From Flavobacterium phragmitis (GTDB lineage: Bacteria > Bacteroidota > Bacteroidia > Flavobacteriales > Flavobacteriaceae): DNA of 64,000 bases. Shown in pieces: positions 36,799 to 46,177 of the stretch. Each line of letters begins with the position of its first letter. Position 1 is the first letter of the stretch. A model generated the notes under the pieces. It was not told the DNA's origin. It saw only the letters and a program-made list of their open reading frames with translations, and did no database searches. The translations under genes were made by a program, and so were the position numbers. The stretch is taken from assembly GCF_900112575.1 (NCBI RefSeq), contig NZ_FOMH01000010.1:251988-315987 (forward strand), written 5' to 3'.

Positions 36799-37605
36799 CT
36801 ACAGTACCGGCAGATTTGAATCTCTCTTCTTTTTCAGTATTAATGTCTGCCTGTTAATTATTAATTTCTTATTTCTATTTTTCTTGTACAAAATTGTAAA
36901 TAGTATAGCTGTTAGAATAGTCGAACCTCTAAAAATATTCGCTGTAATATCGCCTAATGCAGAATTGTCAATCTGAAATAAGTTCCAAGATAAGTTCATC
37001 AAAGTATGTGTCAAAATAGGAATCCACAAATTATAATTCCACTCTACGAAAAGCCAAGCAAAAAAGATTGCTCCTGAAAAGGTAATCATAAAAATCCCGA
37101 GTAGTTCACTTATATTCTGACTTTGATACAAATGTCCTAAAGCGAAAATGAAAGCTCCCACAATTATGGATGGTATAAAACCTAAGTTAGTCTTTCGAAA
37201 TATTTGTCCAAATAAAAAACCTCTAAAGTAAAGTTCTTCCATAAAGCCAGCAACAATAGTCCCTGCAATTAAATTTTGAATATCAATCTGTGGGTTAAAT
37301 TTAAAAAATAACAAACCGCCAACAAACATTGGCAAAACAAACAATAAACTTGTCCATATCGCAGTAAAAATACTTGAGGAAAGTCCGAGATTTTTAAAAA
37401 TACTTGTTGATTTGTCAATTAAAAATGTTCCAGCAAAAATCGGAATTCCAATCATCAAATATGTTAGTATATAACTAATCAATCCTTCATGAGTAATTTT
37501 GTCGAGTTCAACTTTTATAAGCTTGAAGCTTAAAAAGAGCATATAGTAAGCAGCAAAGCTTAGAAAAATGACAAGAATTATTTTTAGCGTTTGATTTGAT
37601 TTCAT
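36799..37605 (-). CDS. CPBP family intramembrane metalloprotease
   Basis: A 268-residue polytopic membrane protein with about eight helices. The three metal-site motifs of the CAAX/bacteriocin-processing (CPBP, ABI) family are intact: EELYFRGFLFG (Glu123/Glu124), FALGHLY (His158) and LTHTLMNLSW (His199). Members cleave membrane or prenylated peptides, or protect against bacteriocins; the substrate here is unknown. It is transcribed toward the reductase gene. The MFS gene lies upstream on the same strand, 131 bp away. Confidence 0.9.
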   Translation of the reverse strand: MKSNQTLKIILVIFLSFAAYYMLFLSFKLIKVELDKITHEGLISYILTYLMIGIPIFAGTFLIDKSTSIFKNLGLSSSIFTAIWTSLLFVLPMFVGGLLFFKFNPQIDIQNLIAGTIVAGFMEELYFRGFLFGQIFRKTNLGFIPSIIVGAFIFALGHLYQSQNISELLGIFMITFSGAIFFAWLFVEWNYNLWIPILTHTLMNLSWNLFQIDNSALGDITANIFRGSTILTAILFTILYKKNRNKKLIINRQTLILKKKRDSNLPVL

Positions 37606-37736
37606 TTTTTGTTTCTGTCGATGTTAGTCGTATCAGTTAAATGGGCAAGTAGCGGTTCGATGCTTTGTGGTAATGGTTGAAATGGAACCAAAACCTAATA
37701 TAAAATTGATGAAGGCAAATCTATTATGATTATCAT

Positions 37737-39134
37737 CTATGTCGATTTCAAATTATCACCGTCTCTGAAGTTTAGTCTTCGGAAAACCAGACCGGACAGA
37801 ATCGTGAGAAAGCCCACAACGAGAAATGTATATCGGAAAGCATTATGAATTTCGTTACGAATGAGCTTTGTATCGCCTTCGAAAATTTTTAGAATAATCA
37901 GTCCAAATGCAATCCCGAATCCTATTGCAAACTGCTGATTGACAGAAACCAACGAATTACCACTGCTGGTCTGATAAATTCTGAGATCGGCAATGGTAAT
38001 CGTGTTCATTGATGTGAACTGTATCGAGTTGAAAAATCCAAGCAACAACAGCATAGGCACATACCAATAAATGGAACTGTGAATACCAGGTATTGCCAGA
38101 CAGCAAATCAGGAAACCAATGATAAAAGTATTAACCATCAATGTTAATCTATAGCCAAATTTATCCAAGATTTTAATAACAACTGATTTCCCAAAAATCG
38201 ATGTAAGTGCCATTGGCGCCACAATCCAACCTGAAGTAAATGCCGACTGGCCATAAGCAATCTGAATCATCAGAGGAATCAGAAGCGGAATGGAACTGAT
38301 TCCTAACCTTGTCGCTAAATTCCCTAAAATGCCAACCCGAAATGTGCGTACCTGAAAAAGATTAAGCGGAAAAATAGGATTATTGTCTTTTCTAGCATGT
38401 CTGTAATAGAAAAACAACATCAGAAATCCAAGTAAAAATCCAAATAAAACAGGCGTAATATAATTTGCATTCCCGAATAGTTCTAATGAAATGGAAAGCA
38501 ACAAAGATGCCGTGGCAAAAATGAGAAACCCTTTCAAATCAAAATCGATGACTGGCGATTTATAATTGGGCATGTATCTTAGACCTAAAATAATTCCTAA
38601 AACACCAATAGGAATATTAATCAAAAAAATCCAATGCCAAGATAGATAATCCACAAGATATCCGCCGACCAAAGGCCCCAAAACAGGTCCGATCAAGGCA
38701 GGAATAATAGCATAATTAATTGCTTTGAGAAGTTCTTTTTTGTTAAATGTTTTAATGAGCGCCAATTTTCCCACTGGCGTCATCAAGCTCCCGCCAACAC
38801 CCTGAAATACCCTGGAAATAACCAATTGAGTAAGATTTTGTGACAACGAACAGAATAACGAACCAAGAGAAAATAAAAACAACGAGGCAATAAAAACATT
38901 TTTTGTCCCGAATTTATCTGCCAAAAATCCACTTACAGGCATAAACAAGGCCAATGTCAAAACATAGCTTATAATAGCGTTCTGCATATTGAGCGGAGAT
39001 TCATTCAAATCTCTGGCAATGGCAGGTAGAGATGTATTGAGAATTGTGGAATCCAGCATCTGCATGAAAATTGCAGTTGCTAATATCAAGGGAATAAATC
39101 TTTTTACGGAATCTGTGCTAATGTTTTTGCTCAT
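37737..39134 (-). CDS. MFS drug efflux transporter, DHA2 (EmrB/QacA) type
   Basis: A 465-residue proton-driven exporter with 13-14 predicted membrane helices. Seen are the family's first-helix motif MQMLDSTILNTSLPAIARDL, motif A GFLADKFGTKNVF, motif C region IGPVLGPLVGGYLVDYLSWHWIFLIN, and SRVFQGVGGSLMTPVG. DHA2 proteins export dyes, drugs and organic solvents. No EmrA-like adaptor is nearby, so it probably works in the inner membrane alone. A -7 box at 39282-39289 gives a long 5' leader. Confidence 0.93.
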   Translation of the reverse strand: MSKNISTDSVKRFIPLILATAIFMQMLDSTILNTSLPAIARDLNESPLNMQNAIISYVLTLALFMPVSGFLADKFGTKNVFIASLFLFSLGSLFCSLSQNLTQLVISRVFQGVGGSLMTPVGKLALIKTFNKKELLKAINYAIIPALIGPVLGPLVGGYLVDYLSWHWIFLINIPIGVLGIILGLRYMPNYKSPVIDFDLKGFLIFATASLLLSISLELFGNANYITPVLFGFLLGFLMLFFYYRHARKDNNPIFPLNLFQVRTFRVGILGNLATRLGISSIPLLIPLMIQIAYGQSAFTSGWIVAPMALTSIFGKSVVIKILDKFGYRLTLMVNTFIIGFLICCLAIPGIHSSIYWYVPMLLLLGFFNSIQFTSMNTITIADLRIYQTSSGNSLVSVNQQFAIGFGIAFGLIILKIFEGDTKLIRNEIHNAFRYTFLVVGFLTILSGLVFRRLNFRDGDNLKST

Positions 39135-39281
39135 AATTAATAAAAAAAGCTGCTATTCCGCACGCTAAATTTATACCAAATTCTTGACGGTTCCAACAAT
39201 GGAAACTCCCAAATCCCGCAATTATGCCGGTTGAATCTACCTAGCTACTACTGTATAAGGAAAACATTTTTGGATATTTTG

Positions 39282-39289
39282 CAAAGTTA
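39282..39289 (-). promoter_or_regulatory. Candidate -7 box of the MFS gene
   Basis: The minus strand reads TAACTTTG, a full TAnnTTTG match, about 150 bp upstream of the MFS ATG. The rest of the 39135-39639 gap is AT-rich, and I see no other gene or strong repeat in it. Confidence 0.45.
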
Positions 39290-39639
39290 ATGAATGTTCG
39301 TATCAATGAGGACACATCGCAATAACAATTTTAAAAAAAGATGAGTACTAAAATTACAATAACCGACTGAAATCCCGGCCATCTGTAAGTTTCATTCATT
39401 TTATTACCCATAAAACGTGCTTTACATTGATTCTTTTTGAAACAATCTGCTTAGTTCCATGTGTCTATGTGAATTATATACGTTGGCTACTAGGGAGAAA
39501 CCTTTGTACTGGTATAACAATACCAAAAAGTGTCATATTAACATTTAATTAAAATAATATCATTTACTTACTTTTTTCAATTAGTTTGAAAATAATGGTT
39601 GCCAGAAGTATTTGTAAATTTTTCCCATAAAAAAGCCTT

Positions 39640-39812
39640 TTAGGAAATAGCATCTTTTTCATGTAAGTTATTTTGCCTTAACAAATCCAAATCGTATAGT
39701 GATACTTTGTTTTCAGTCTCAGAAAGTTGCTTTATTGATTTATCTTGTCTTTGGCAATAAGTACTGCAATTAAAAATGAATAGAAGTAAAATTATAAATA
39801 GTTTTTTTTCAT
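39640..39812 (-). pseudogene. Small lipoprotein gene, out of frame by one base at a homopolymer
   Basis: The ATG at 39812-39810 is followed by eight A. As written it reads M-K-K-N-Y-L and stops. With nine A it reads MKKKLFIILLLFIFNCSTYC and continues for 56 residues to the stop at 39640, a convincing lipoprotein start (lipobox near FNC). The open frame as found extends upstream to 39885 only by crossing the hairpin that ends the xylan operon. It may be a slippage-switched gene, a decayed gene or a base-calling error. Function unknown. Confidence 0.5.
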
Positions 39813-39845
39813 AGTTGTTTATTGCATTAATGAAATTTAGTAGTT

Positions 39846-39887
39846 GATTGGCTTTGAAAAAGCATAATGATTTTTTCAAAGCCAATC
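39846..39887 (-). terminator. Hairpin at the end of the left xylan operon
   Basis: GATTGGCTTTGAAAAA (39846-39861) pairs perfectly over 16 bp with TTTTTCAAAGCCAATC (39872-39887) around a 10-nt loop. It begins 20 nt after the last CE1 stop codon. No separate T-run follows on the minus strand; the stem itself carries the A/T tract, as in bidirectional terminators. Confidence 0.65.
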
Positions 39888-39907
39888 CATAACTATATCG
39901 ACATTAT

Positions 39908-41068
39908 CTATTTAAATAATTGAGATGCAAACTGATTTAAACATCTGCGCCAGGTAAGCCATTCATGAGCCGTTTCAGGCGATTCGTAATATACATACTT
40001 AATTCCCTGTTGTTCAAGCATATTTCGAAATGCACCAATTGATTTAGGAAAAGGAGCTGGTTCTTTTGTTCCTAATCCGAGCCAGAAAAGTTTGATCTGC
40101 TTGTTCAATGTATTTCCATCTTTATATTTTCCGTCTAAAAATGTAGCAACATCAATAACATCAGAATTCGGATAATTTGCCGTACCACTAAATCCTCCAT
40201 AATAAGAAAAAGTATCCAAATGATTCATCATGATCCTCATGGTTTGATTGGCTCCCATGGAAAGACCAGCGATAGCCCTGCTCTCTCGTTTGGCAATGGT
40301 ACGGAACTTAGCATCAATCATTGGAACGACTTCTTGAATAAGAACATCTTCAAATATAGATTCCCGTTGTTTGCTACGCTCTTTTATTTCGTTGTTTTCA
40401 GACTTATAGGCATAACCATTATCCATTACAATAATCATTGGTATTGCCTTCTTAGAAGCGATTAAATTATCCAAAATTAAATTTACCTTTCCTTGCGAAG
40501 ACCAGCCAGTTTCGTCTTCGAAACTTCCGTGCTGTAGATAAAGAACAGGGTAACGTGCTTTTATATTTTCGTTGTAACCATCTGGAGTATAAACAAAACA
40601 GCGTCTAAAAGAATTGGTGAGTTTTGAAAAGTAAATATTTTCGCTTACCAAACCGTGAGGTACATTTTTTAGAGCAAAAAAATCTTGATCTGCCGACGGA
40701 ATTTCGATCCCACTTCCCCATCTTCCTGCCCCATAAAAATACAAACTCCCAGGATCCGGAACCGAAGCGCCATCTATGTTTAACTGATAATAATGAAACC
40801 CTTCGTCCTGTGGATTAGATTCTCCTGTCCAGACTCCATTACTATCTTTTTTCATATCATATTTCACGCCACCAAGATCAAGCTGTACTTTGTTTGCATT
40901 TGGTGCCGAAATACTGGCACGAACACGCCTTTGCGAATTCACCTGAGGAAACATTTTTTCGGGCTGATTGAGTGATGAAGGTTTAAAATCTTCTGCCATT
41001 GACTGAGCACAAACTGACTGGAAATAAATACCAAAATTTAAAACAACTGTATAGAGGAATAATTTCAT
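39908..41068 (-). CDS. CE1 family esterase with N-terminal CBM48-like domain (copy 1)
   Basis: A 386-residue exported esterase. After the signal peptide (to VCAQS), an E-set/CBM48-like domain (about 25-125) leads into an alpha/beta hydrolase of the feruloyl/acetyl-xylan esterase type. The nucleophile elbow is GLSMGA and the catalytic histidine lies in ETAHEWLTWRR. CE1 enzymes remove ferulate or acetate from xylan side chains, exposing it to GH10 and GH8. It follows a clear paralogue after 26 nt. The nucleophile elbow ends in Ala where copy 2 has Gly, and the loops after it differ, so the two may prefer different esters. Confidence 0.92.
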   Translation of the reverse strand: MKLFLYTVVLNFGIYFQSVCAQSMAEDFKPSSLNQPEKMFPQVNSQRRVRASISAPNANKVQLDLGGVKYDMKKDSNGVWTGESNPQDEGFHYYQLNIDGASVPDPGSLYFYGAGRWGSGIEIPSADQDFFALKNVPHGLVSENIYFSKLTNSFRRCFVYTPDGYNENIKARYPVLYLQHGSFEDETGWSSQGKVNLILDNLIASKKAIPMIIVMDNGYAYKSENNEIKERSKQRESIFEDVLIQEVVPMIDAKFRTIAKRESRAIAGLSMGANQTMRIMMNHLDTFSYYGGFSGTANYPNSDVIDVATFLDGKYKDGNTLNKQIKLFWLGLGTKEPAPFPKSIGAFRNMLEQQGIKYVYYESPETAHEWLTWRRCLNQFASQLFK

Positions 41069-41094
41069 GTTTTGTTTTTTAGAAAATTAAAATA

Positions 41095-42210
41095 CTACCT
41101 AAACAAAAGCGGTGCTAATTCTTTAAAGCTTCTGCGCCAAGTCAAAAATTCGTGTCCTGTATTTTCAGAGACATATGAAACAGCATTGAAACCTGCATCT
41201 TTCAGCATTTTTACTGCAGTCTGTACTCCTTCTGGTCTTTCACGGCTGCCACAGCTTATAAAAACCAACTTAAGTTTTGATTTATCTTTAATTTCTTCTG
41301 GTTTATAAATGCCACCACTTAACAGTGCATAGTGAGAGAAAACGTCAGGTTTATTTAATGTAATAGAATGTGTTTCCATCCCGCCCATCGACAAACCAGC
41401 CATGGCGCGGTTGGCCTGATTGGAAATCGTACGGAAGTTTGAATCAACATAAGGGATCAGCTCCTCTATCAAAACAGTCTGAAATGGCTCTATTTTAAAA
41501 CTTGCCAAACCGCCATATTTGACTTCATTGGTCATTCCGTAAGTCATCACAATAATGAATGGTTTTATTTTGCCTTCTGCAATCAAATTGTCCATAATTA
41601 AGTTTACGCGCCCTTGATTGCTCCATGCAGTTTCATCTTCTCCCCAGCCGTGCTGTAAATACAATACTGGATATTTTTTGTCTTTATCTTTATGATAAGA
41701 AGGCGGGGTATAAACAAAAGCTCTTCGTGATGTATTGGTGCTTTTTGAAGGAAAAAGAATCTGTTGTACATTTCCGTGCGGAACCTCTTTTAAAGCATAA
41801 AAATCCTGATCATGTGCTGGAATTTCGATACCGCTTTCCCAGCGTGTTGAGCCAAAAAAATTCAGCGCTCCCGGATCATTAAAGATGCCTCCGTCAATAG
41901 TTACATGGTAATAGTGAAAACCTTCATCCATTGCCCCTGCTGTAGTACCTTTCCAGTAACCATCCTGATCTTTTGAGAGAACCGTTCCTCCTTTTGCTCC
42001 TCCTAAACCGAGACTTACTACAACAGATTTAGCCTCGGGAGCTGTTATTTGAAATCGGGCATAACCCTGTGAATTAACTTTCGGATATTCCTGCCCCGGC
42101 TGATTAAGCGTTGAAGATTTAAAATCTTCGATAATTTCAGTAGTTTTTGTCTGTGCAAAACCTATAAATCCTCCTAAAACGAATAAGATAACAATTGTAT
42201 ACTGTTTCAT
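41095..42210 (-). CDS. CE1 family esterase with N-terminal CBM48-like domain (copy 2)
   Basis: A 371-residue paralogue of the next gene downstream, with the same layout. The signal peptide ends IGFAQT; a CBM48-like domain carries NSQGYARFQITAPEAKSVVV. The hydrolase domain has YPVLYLQHGWGEDETAW, nucleophile GLSMGG and catalytic GHEFLTWRR. Likely role: feruloyl or acetyl esterase on xylo-oligosaccharides. It begins 16 nt after GH8 in one transcript. The more canonical GLSMGG elbow makes it the closer match to characterised Bacteroidota xylan esterases. Confidence 0.93.
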   Translation of the reverse strand: MKQYTIVILFVLGGFIGFAQTKTTEIIEDFKSSTLNQPGQEYPKVNSQGYARFQITAPEAKSVVVSLGLGGAKGGTVLSKDQDGYWKGTTAGAMDEGFHYYHVTIDGGIFNDPGALNFFGSTRWESGIEIPAHDQDFYALKEVPHGNVQQILFPSKSTNTSRRAFVYTPPSYHKDKDKKYPVLYLQHGWGEDETAWSNQGRVNLIMDNLIAEGKIKPFIIVMTYGMTNEVKYGGLASFKIEPFQTVLIEELIPYVDSNFRTISNQANRAMAGLSMGGMETHSITLNKPDVFSHYALLSGGIYKPEEIKDKSKLKLVFISCGSRERPEGVQTAVKMLKDAGFNAVSYVSENTGHEFLTWRRSFKELAPLLFR

Positions 42211-42226
42211 GTTTTTTTGTTTAATG

Positions 42227-43519
42227 TTATTTTACTTCTGGAACTATAATTTGATATTTACCGCTAAGATGCATTAGGCTAAAAAGATACATCAGTCCAT
42301 CATAATAAGGATCAAAGTAGCCATCTTCATAAGGCTCAAGCTTGGCATTCCATAGTGCGTGGACAAAATCTATACTTGTTTTGTCTTTATTTACTAGTGA
42401 TGCTGTAGCTGCTGTTCCTACTAACCCAATAGAGTGCCTCAGTTTTTTAACAGGCCCAGCCTGAAGGATGAACTCTGGAGTAGATCCATCCAGATTAAAT
42501 TGATCTTCAAAGGTATCCAGTCCTTTAGATCTTAAGAAGTTTTGAAATCTCCTGGCATAGTCTTCCTGCCATTCTTTATCTTTCCCATACCAAGTATAAT
42601 CCATTGCCACATTCATTGGAACACGCCAGGAATCATAACGAAATCCAGGAGGCATCCATGGCGTTGGATGCGGTTCGCCGGAAAACTCGGTATAATCGGA
42701 ATTCAGACCTGTTACGGGATGACATGCTTTATGCAAAAAGTTACGAGAAACTTCTGCACATTCTTTATAGAACTGCTCATGACCGTCTTTTGCATATAAT
42801 GCCCATATTTCATAAAATGCGGGAACATGATAAGAAGGATCTGTCCAATTATAGCCTCCGCCTTCCGGCACAAAGGAAATCTGTTTGTGTTCCGTATTTA
42901 TGATATTATAAATCTTGCCTGTACCGTCTTTTTTCCACATGGCATCCAGTATTCTTCTGGCTTCTTTGTAATAGTCAATTCCTGTATTGTTGCCCCACTT
43001 ATTAGAAGCAAAAAGCAGACTCGTTATATAATATAATTCTCCATCTGATGCCGATCCTGGCGAATTTTGTTTTTTTGTCTTCGGATCTACGCTCCACGCG
43101 AAATAACCTTCCCTTGGGCCTTCCTGATGTTGCATATATTTTACTGACCAGCGCCATAAACGATCAAAAACTTCTTTTTTGTCGAGCTGAACAGCAACCA
43201 TCATTCCGTATGACATTCCTTCTGTACGTGCGTCTTTGTTTTTAACATCAGAAACATATCCCAGAGAATCTCCCTCTTCAAAATATACCTTATTGGGGCC
43301 TTCAAATACATCATAATAAGCTTTGGCAACTTTCTTGTCTATTGCTGTATGATTGTAACCTGCTTCCTTAAAAAGATTTCGATATTGAGGTCTTTCGGAT
43401 TCTGTTTTTGCTGTCTTCTTTTTATTTTGCCCTATTACCAAGATTGGTGTGGTAAGGATGAAGATTATTGCAAATACCGAAAATTTAATCCAATACCTGC
43501 TTTCGTTTTTTTTACACAT
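42227..43519 (-). CDS. GH8 xylanase / reducing-end xylose-releasing exo-oligoxylanase
   Basis: A 430-residue inverting family 8 hydrolase with an (alpha/alpha)6 barrel. The proton donor Glu100 lies in RTEGMSYGMM, the hallmark of the xylan-active branch (Rex-type), and the barrel motif SASDGELYYITSLLFAS follows. A hydrophobic N-terminal segment (FAIIFILTTPILVIG) acts as signal. Rex enzymes remove xylose from the reducing end of xylo-oligosaccharides; endo-xylanases also occur in this branch, and I cannot choose between them by eye. It stands between GH43 and CE1, consistent with periplasmic trimming. Confidence 0.92.
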   Translation of the reverse strand: MCKKNESRYWIKFSVFAIIFILTTPILVIGQNKKKTAKTESERPQYRNLFKEAGYNHTAIDKKVAKAYYDVFEGPNKVYFEEGDSLGYVSDVKNKDARTEGMSYGMMVAVQLDKKEVFDRLWRWSVKYMQHQEGPREGYFAWSVDPKTKKQNSPGSASDGELYYITSLLFASNKWGNNTGIDYYKEARRILDAMWKKDGTGKIYNIINTEHKQISFVPEGGGYNWTDPSYHVPAFYEIWALYAKDGHEQFYKECAEVSRNFLHKACHPVTGLNSDYTEFSGEPHPTPWMPPGFRYDSWRVPMNVAMDYTWYGKDKEWQEDYARRFQNFLRSKGLDTFEDQFNLDGSTPEFILQAGPVKKLRHSIGLVGTAATASLVNKDKTSIDFVHALWNAKLEPYEDGYFDPYYDGLMYLFSLMHLSGKYQIIVPEVK

Positions 43520-43568
43520 AATTATATTTTAAACATTAATTATTCATAAGAAAAAATAAAATGAGATT

Positions 43569-44531
43569 TTATTTCACAGAACTTACACCTTCAGTAGTTT
43601 GTATTATTTTTTGAATGGTGCCGTCTTTGTTATAATGCATATAATCTACACAAATTGAACGTCTGTAACTGCCTCCAGTTGGCAAGCTTCCGTTATGATA
43701 AAAGAAGTATGATTTTCCTTTGTAATCAATAATTCCTGGATGTGTCGTAAAACTATTCTGTACATTATCCTGAATGATTCCTTGATAAGTCCATGGTCCT
43801 GTTATGCTTTTTGCAGTACAATACTCTATCATTTCAGGTTTTGTTCCAGCGCTTGCATAAACTAAGTAATAAACTCCTTTTCGCTTGTAAACCCAAGGTC
43901 CTTCGATATAATTTTTAGGTTTGAAAGTGGTAATGTTTCCATCTAACTCTATCATGTTCTTTTTGAGTTTTACCCATTTACAGCTTCCATTTCCCCAAAA
44001 CATGTAAGCCTGCCCATCATCGTCAATAAAAACAGTTGGATCAATATCGTCCCAAGCAAATTTCATATCTGTTGTCATTTCATTAATGATAAGTGCTTTT
44101 CCAATTGCATCTTTGAAAGGTCCAATCGGACTGTCTGAAACCGCTACGCCTATAGCAGCACCTCCTTGGCTTATCTCATCTTTTTTATGAAATGTCGAAA
44201 CAAACCAATAGAATTTTCCGTCTCTTTCTATACACTGAGCTGCGTAAGCATCACCTGTGGCCCACGAAAATGTAGAAGGAGAAAGCAGTGCGCCATGATC
44301 TTTCCAGTCTTTCATATTGGTTGTCGAAAAAACATGCCAGTCGGCCATCTTATAGTTCGTATCTTCCTGGGTTGCCACATCATGTCCTGTGTATAAATAT
44401 AAAATTCCTTTATGTACCAAAGGAGCTGGATCAGCAGTAAAAATATCTTTGATAATTGGGTTTTGTGCTTCTGTATGTATTGCAAAAAAGCTACAGAAAA
44501 GTATCGGCAACATTTTGATGGTATTTTTCAT
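43569..44531 (-). CDS. GH43 beta-xylosidase/arabinofuranosidase (subfamily 1-like)
   Basis: A 320-residue single-domain GH43 propeller. The three acids are in place: base Asp34 in TADPAPL, Asp164 in DDIDPTVF and donor Glu210 in YIEGPWVYK. The signal peptide ends HTEAQ. The short form without a C-terminal domain resembles subfamily 1, which occurs in Bacteroidota xylan loci and cleaves terminal xylose or arabinose. It is the first enzyme of the left xylan operon, 140 bp after SusD, with a hairpin between them. Confidence 0.92.
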   Translation of the reverse strand: MKNTIKMLPILFCSFFAIHTEAQNPIIKDIFTADPAPLVHKGILYLYTGHDVATQEDTNYKMADWHVFSTTNMKDWKDHGALLSPSTFSWATGDAYAAQCIERDGKFYWFVSTFHKKDEISQGGAAIGVAVSDSPIGPFKDAIGKALIINEMTTDMKFAWDDIDPTVFIDDDGQAYMFWGNGSCKWVKLKKNMIELDGNITTFKPKNYIEGPWVYKRKGVYYLVYASAGTKPEMIEYCTAKSITGPWTYQGIIQDNVQNSFTTHPGIIDYKGKSYFFYHNGSLPTGGSYRRSICVDYMHYNKDGTIQKIIQTTEGVSSVK

Positions 44532-44601
44532 TGTTCTTGATTTAATTAAAATAATTAGAAAATTGCAATTGCTTTTTCTTCAATCGCATTTCCGTAAACA
44601 A

Positions 44602-44628
44602 TAAACAGCGCAAAAAATGCGCTGTTTA
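44602..44628 (-). other. Intercistronic hairpin between susD and GH43
   Basis: TAAACAGCGCA (44602-44612) and TGCGCTGTTTA (44618-44628) form a perfect 11-bp stem with a 5-nt loop. On the minus strand it is followed by TTGTTTACGG, too poor in T for full termination. It could thin transcription into the enzyme genes or protect the susCD message. Confidence 0.6.
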
Positions 44629-44671
44629 TAAAAAACTAACTTAACTTAAACTAACCAAAATTTAAATTTTA

Positions 44672-46165
44672 CTAATAACCTGGATTATTATCACTTGGTT
44701 TTATCTTAGGATTAGAAGATGTTTCTCTGTTTGGTATTGGCCATAACTCGCTTTTACCAGCAGTAAAACCTGTTCCCTGTAATACAGTCGCCGCTATCCC
44801 CCATCTTATAATATCATCAAAACGAGATTGTTCTCCAGCAAATTCTACTTGACGTTCATGAATAATTGCTGCAAAAACAGCGTCTTTTGTTGGCGCAATA
44901 GTAGTTGTTAAGTTTGCTCTGTCACGAACTTCTTTAATATAGGCTATCGCTGCTGTCTGCGAACCGCCATCCCTTTGATTTTCGCATTCGGCTTTCATAA
45001 GTAATACATCTGCATAACGCATTACTTTAAAGTTGATACTTGATCGTGTCGCTTCATCCTCTCTATTGTAGTAGTTTTGGTATTTTTTCCAGCCTGCTCT
45101 TCTAATACCAGCAGAAGTAGTAAAATTACTTGCAACCATTACCTTAGCTCCTTTTAAATAAGATGAACCTGGCACATAAAAAGTGTCTCCAAAACGGTTA
45201 TCCCCTGCTTCATACGCATCCAAAAGTTGATCTGATGGATAAACATTATACCAGCTAAGATTTCCATATTCCTGACCTCTAAGGGTTGACTCATCAAAAC
45301 CAGTTCCTCCACTGTCACCGACAGCTCCCCACTGATCTCCGGTTCCATTTTTTTCGTCAAACTCAATTTCAAAAATCGATTCCTTGCCATGTTCAGTCTC
45401 TTCCATAAAGTTGTTGTAGAAATTTCCTTTGTCTTCAAGGCTGTAGCTTGTCACATTATTAAGGGCAGCTAAAGCTTCATTATACTTTTTTTGATATAAC
45501 AATACCTTTCCCAATTGTGCGTAAGCTGCTTCTTTATTAGCTCTTCCGGCGGCTTCAGATGCTTTTGGCAAAAGATTCTGTGATGCAAATACAAGGTCCT
45601 CTTCAATCAAGGCATATACCTCAGCTTTAGGACTTCTTGCGTTTCCAACAATAGTTCCTGTTTTATAAATTGGTACATCACCAAAACGTCTTACTAATAA
45701 AAAATAATAGTATGCTCTTAAGAAATGAGCTTCTCCTAAATATTTGTTCTTGTTTTCCTGAGATAAAACAGAGTTTGGAAGAGCATTGATTTTCGGCTCG
45801 TTGTCTAATACAAAATTAGCTCTGGAGATTCCTATAAAACAAGATTCCCAGTAATATTGAATAATATCATTTCCTCCGTTAAAAGAGAAATCCTGAAAAG
45901 GTTTCTTATTCCCTTCTAACTGTGGATTTCCTAAAGCATCATGCCCCATAAGATCCATTGCGAAGAAAAGATTTCTGCCGTAAAGTCCTCTTGTTTGAAG
46001 ATTTGCATAGGAAGCATTTACAGCTGACTGCACCTGCGCTTCGGTTTTAAAAAAAGTTTCAGGCGATAAAGTATTGGGATTAGTCAATTCCAATTCGCTA
46101 CTGTCACATGAAGTTAGGGTTAAAACTCCAGACAGTACTATAAGTATATATTTAATTTTTTTCAT
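44672..46165 (-). CDS. SusD/RagB family lipoprotein (left xylan operon)
   Basis: A 497-residue surface glycan-binding lipoprotein with lipobox LTSC (Cys20). SusD features include LGEAHFLRAYYYFLLVRRFGD, the FKVMRYADVLLMKAECENQ block and HERQVEFAGEQSRFDDIIRW, ending in LWPIPNRE. The shorter length and this ending are typical of the SusD group that partners SusC proteins taking up smaller oligosaccharides. It follows susC by 12 nt. Confidence 0.94.
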   Translation of the reverse strand: MKKIKYILIVLSGVLTLTSCDSSELELTNPNTLSPETFFKTEAQVQSAVNASYANLQTRGLYGRNLFFAMDLMGHDALGNPQLEGNKKPFQDFSFNGGNDIIQYYWESCFIGISRANFVLDNEPKINALPNSVLSQENKNKYLGEAHFLRAYYYFLLVRRFGDVPIYKTGTIVGNARSPKAEVYALIEEDLVFASQNLLPKASEAAGRANKEAAYAQLGKVLLYQKKYNEALAALNNVTSYSLEDKGNFYNNFMEETEHGKESIFEIEFDEKNGTGDQWGAVGDSGGTGFDESTLRGQEYGNLSWYNVYPSDQLLDAYEAGDNRFGDTFYVPGSSYLKGAKVMVASNFTTSAGIRRAGWKKYQNYYNREDEATRSSINFKVMRYADVLLMKAECENQRDGGSQTAAIAYIKEVRDRANLTTTIAPTKDAVFAAIIHERQVEFAGEQSRFDDIIRWGIAATVLQGTGFTAGKSELWPIPNRETSSNPKIKPSDNNPGY

Positions 46166-46177
46166 CGTCTTTAAATA

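Noticed and set aside
39813..39885. An upstream extension of the small lipoprotein frame to 39885
   Set aside because: It would place the start inside the 16-bp hairpin ending the xylan operon and bury the signal peptide; the ATG at 39812 with one extra A is the natural start.
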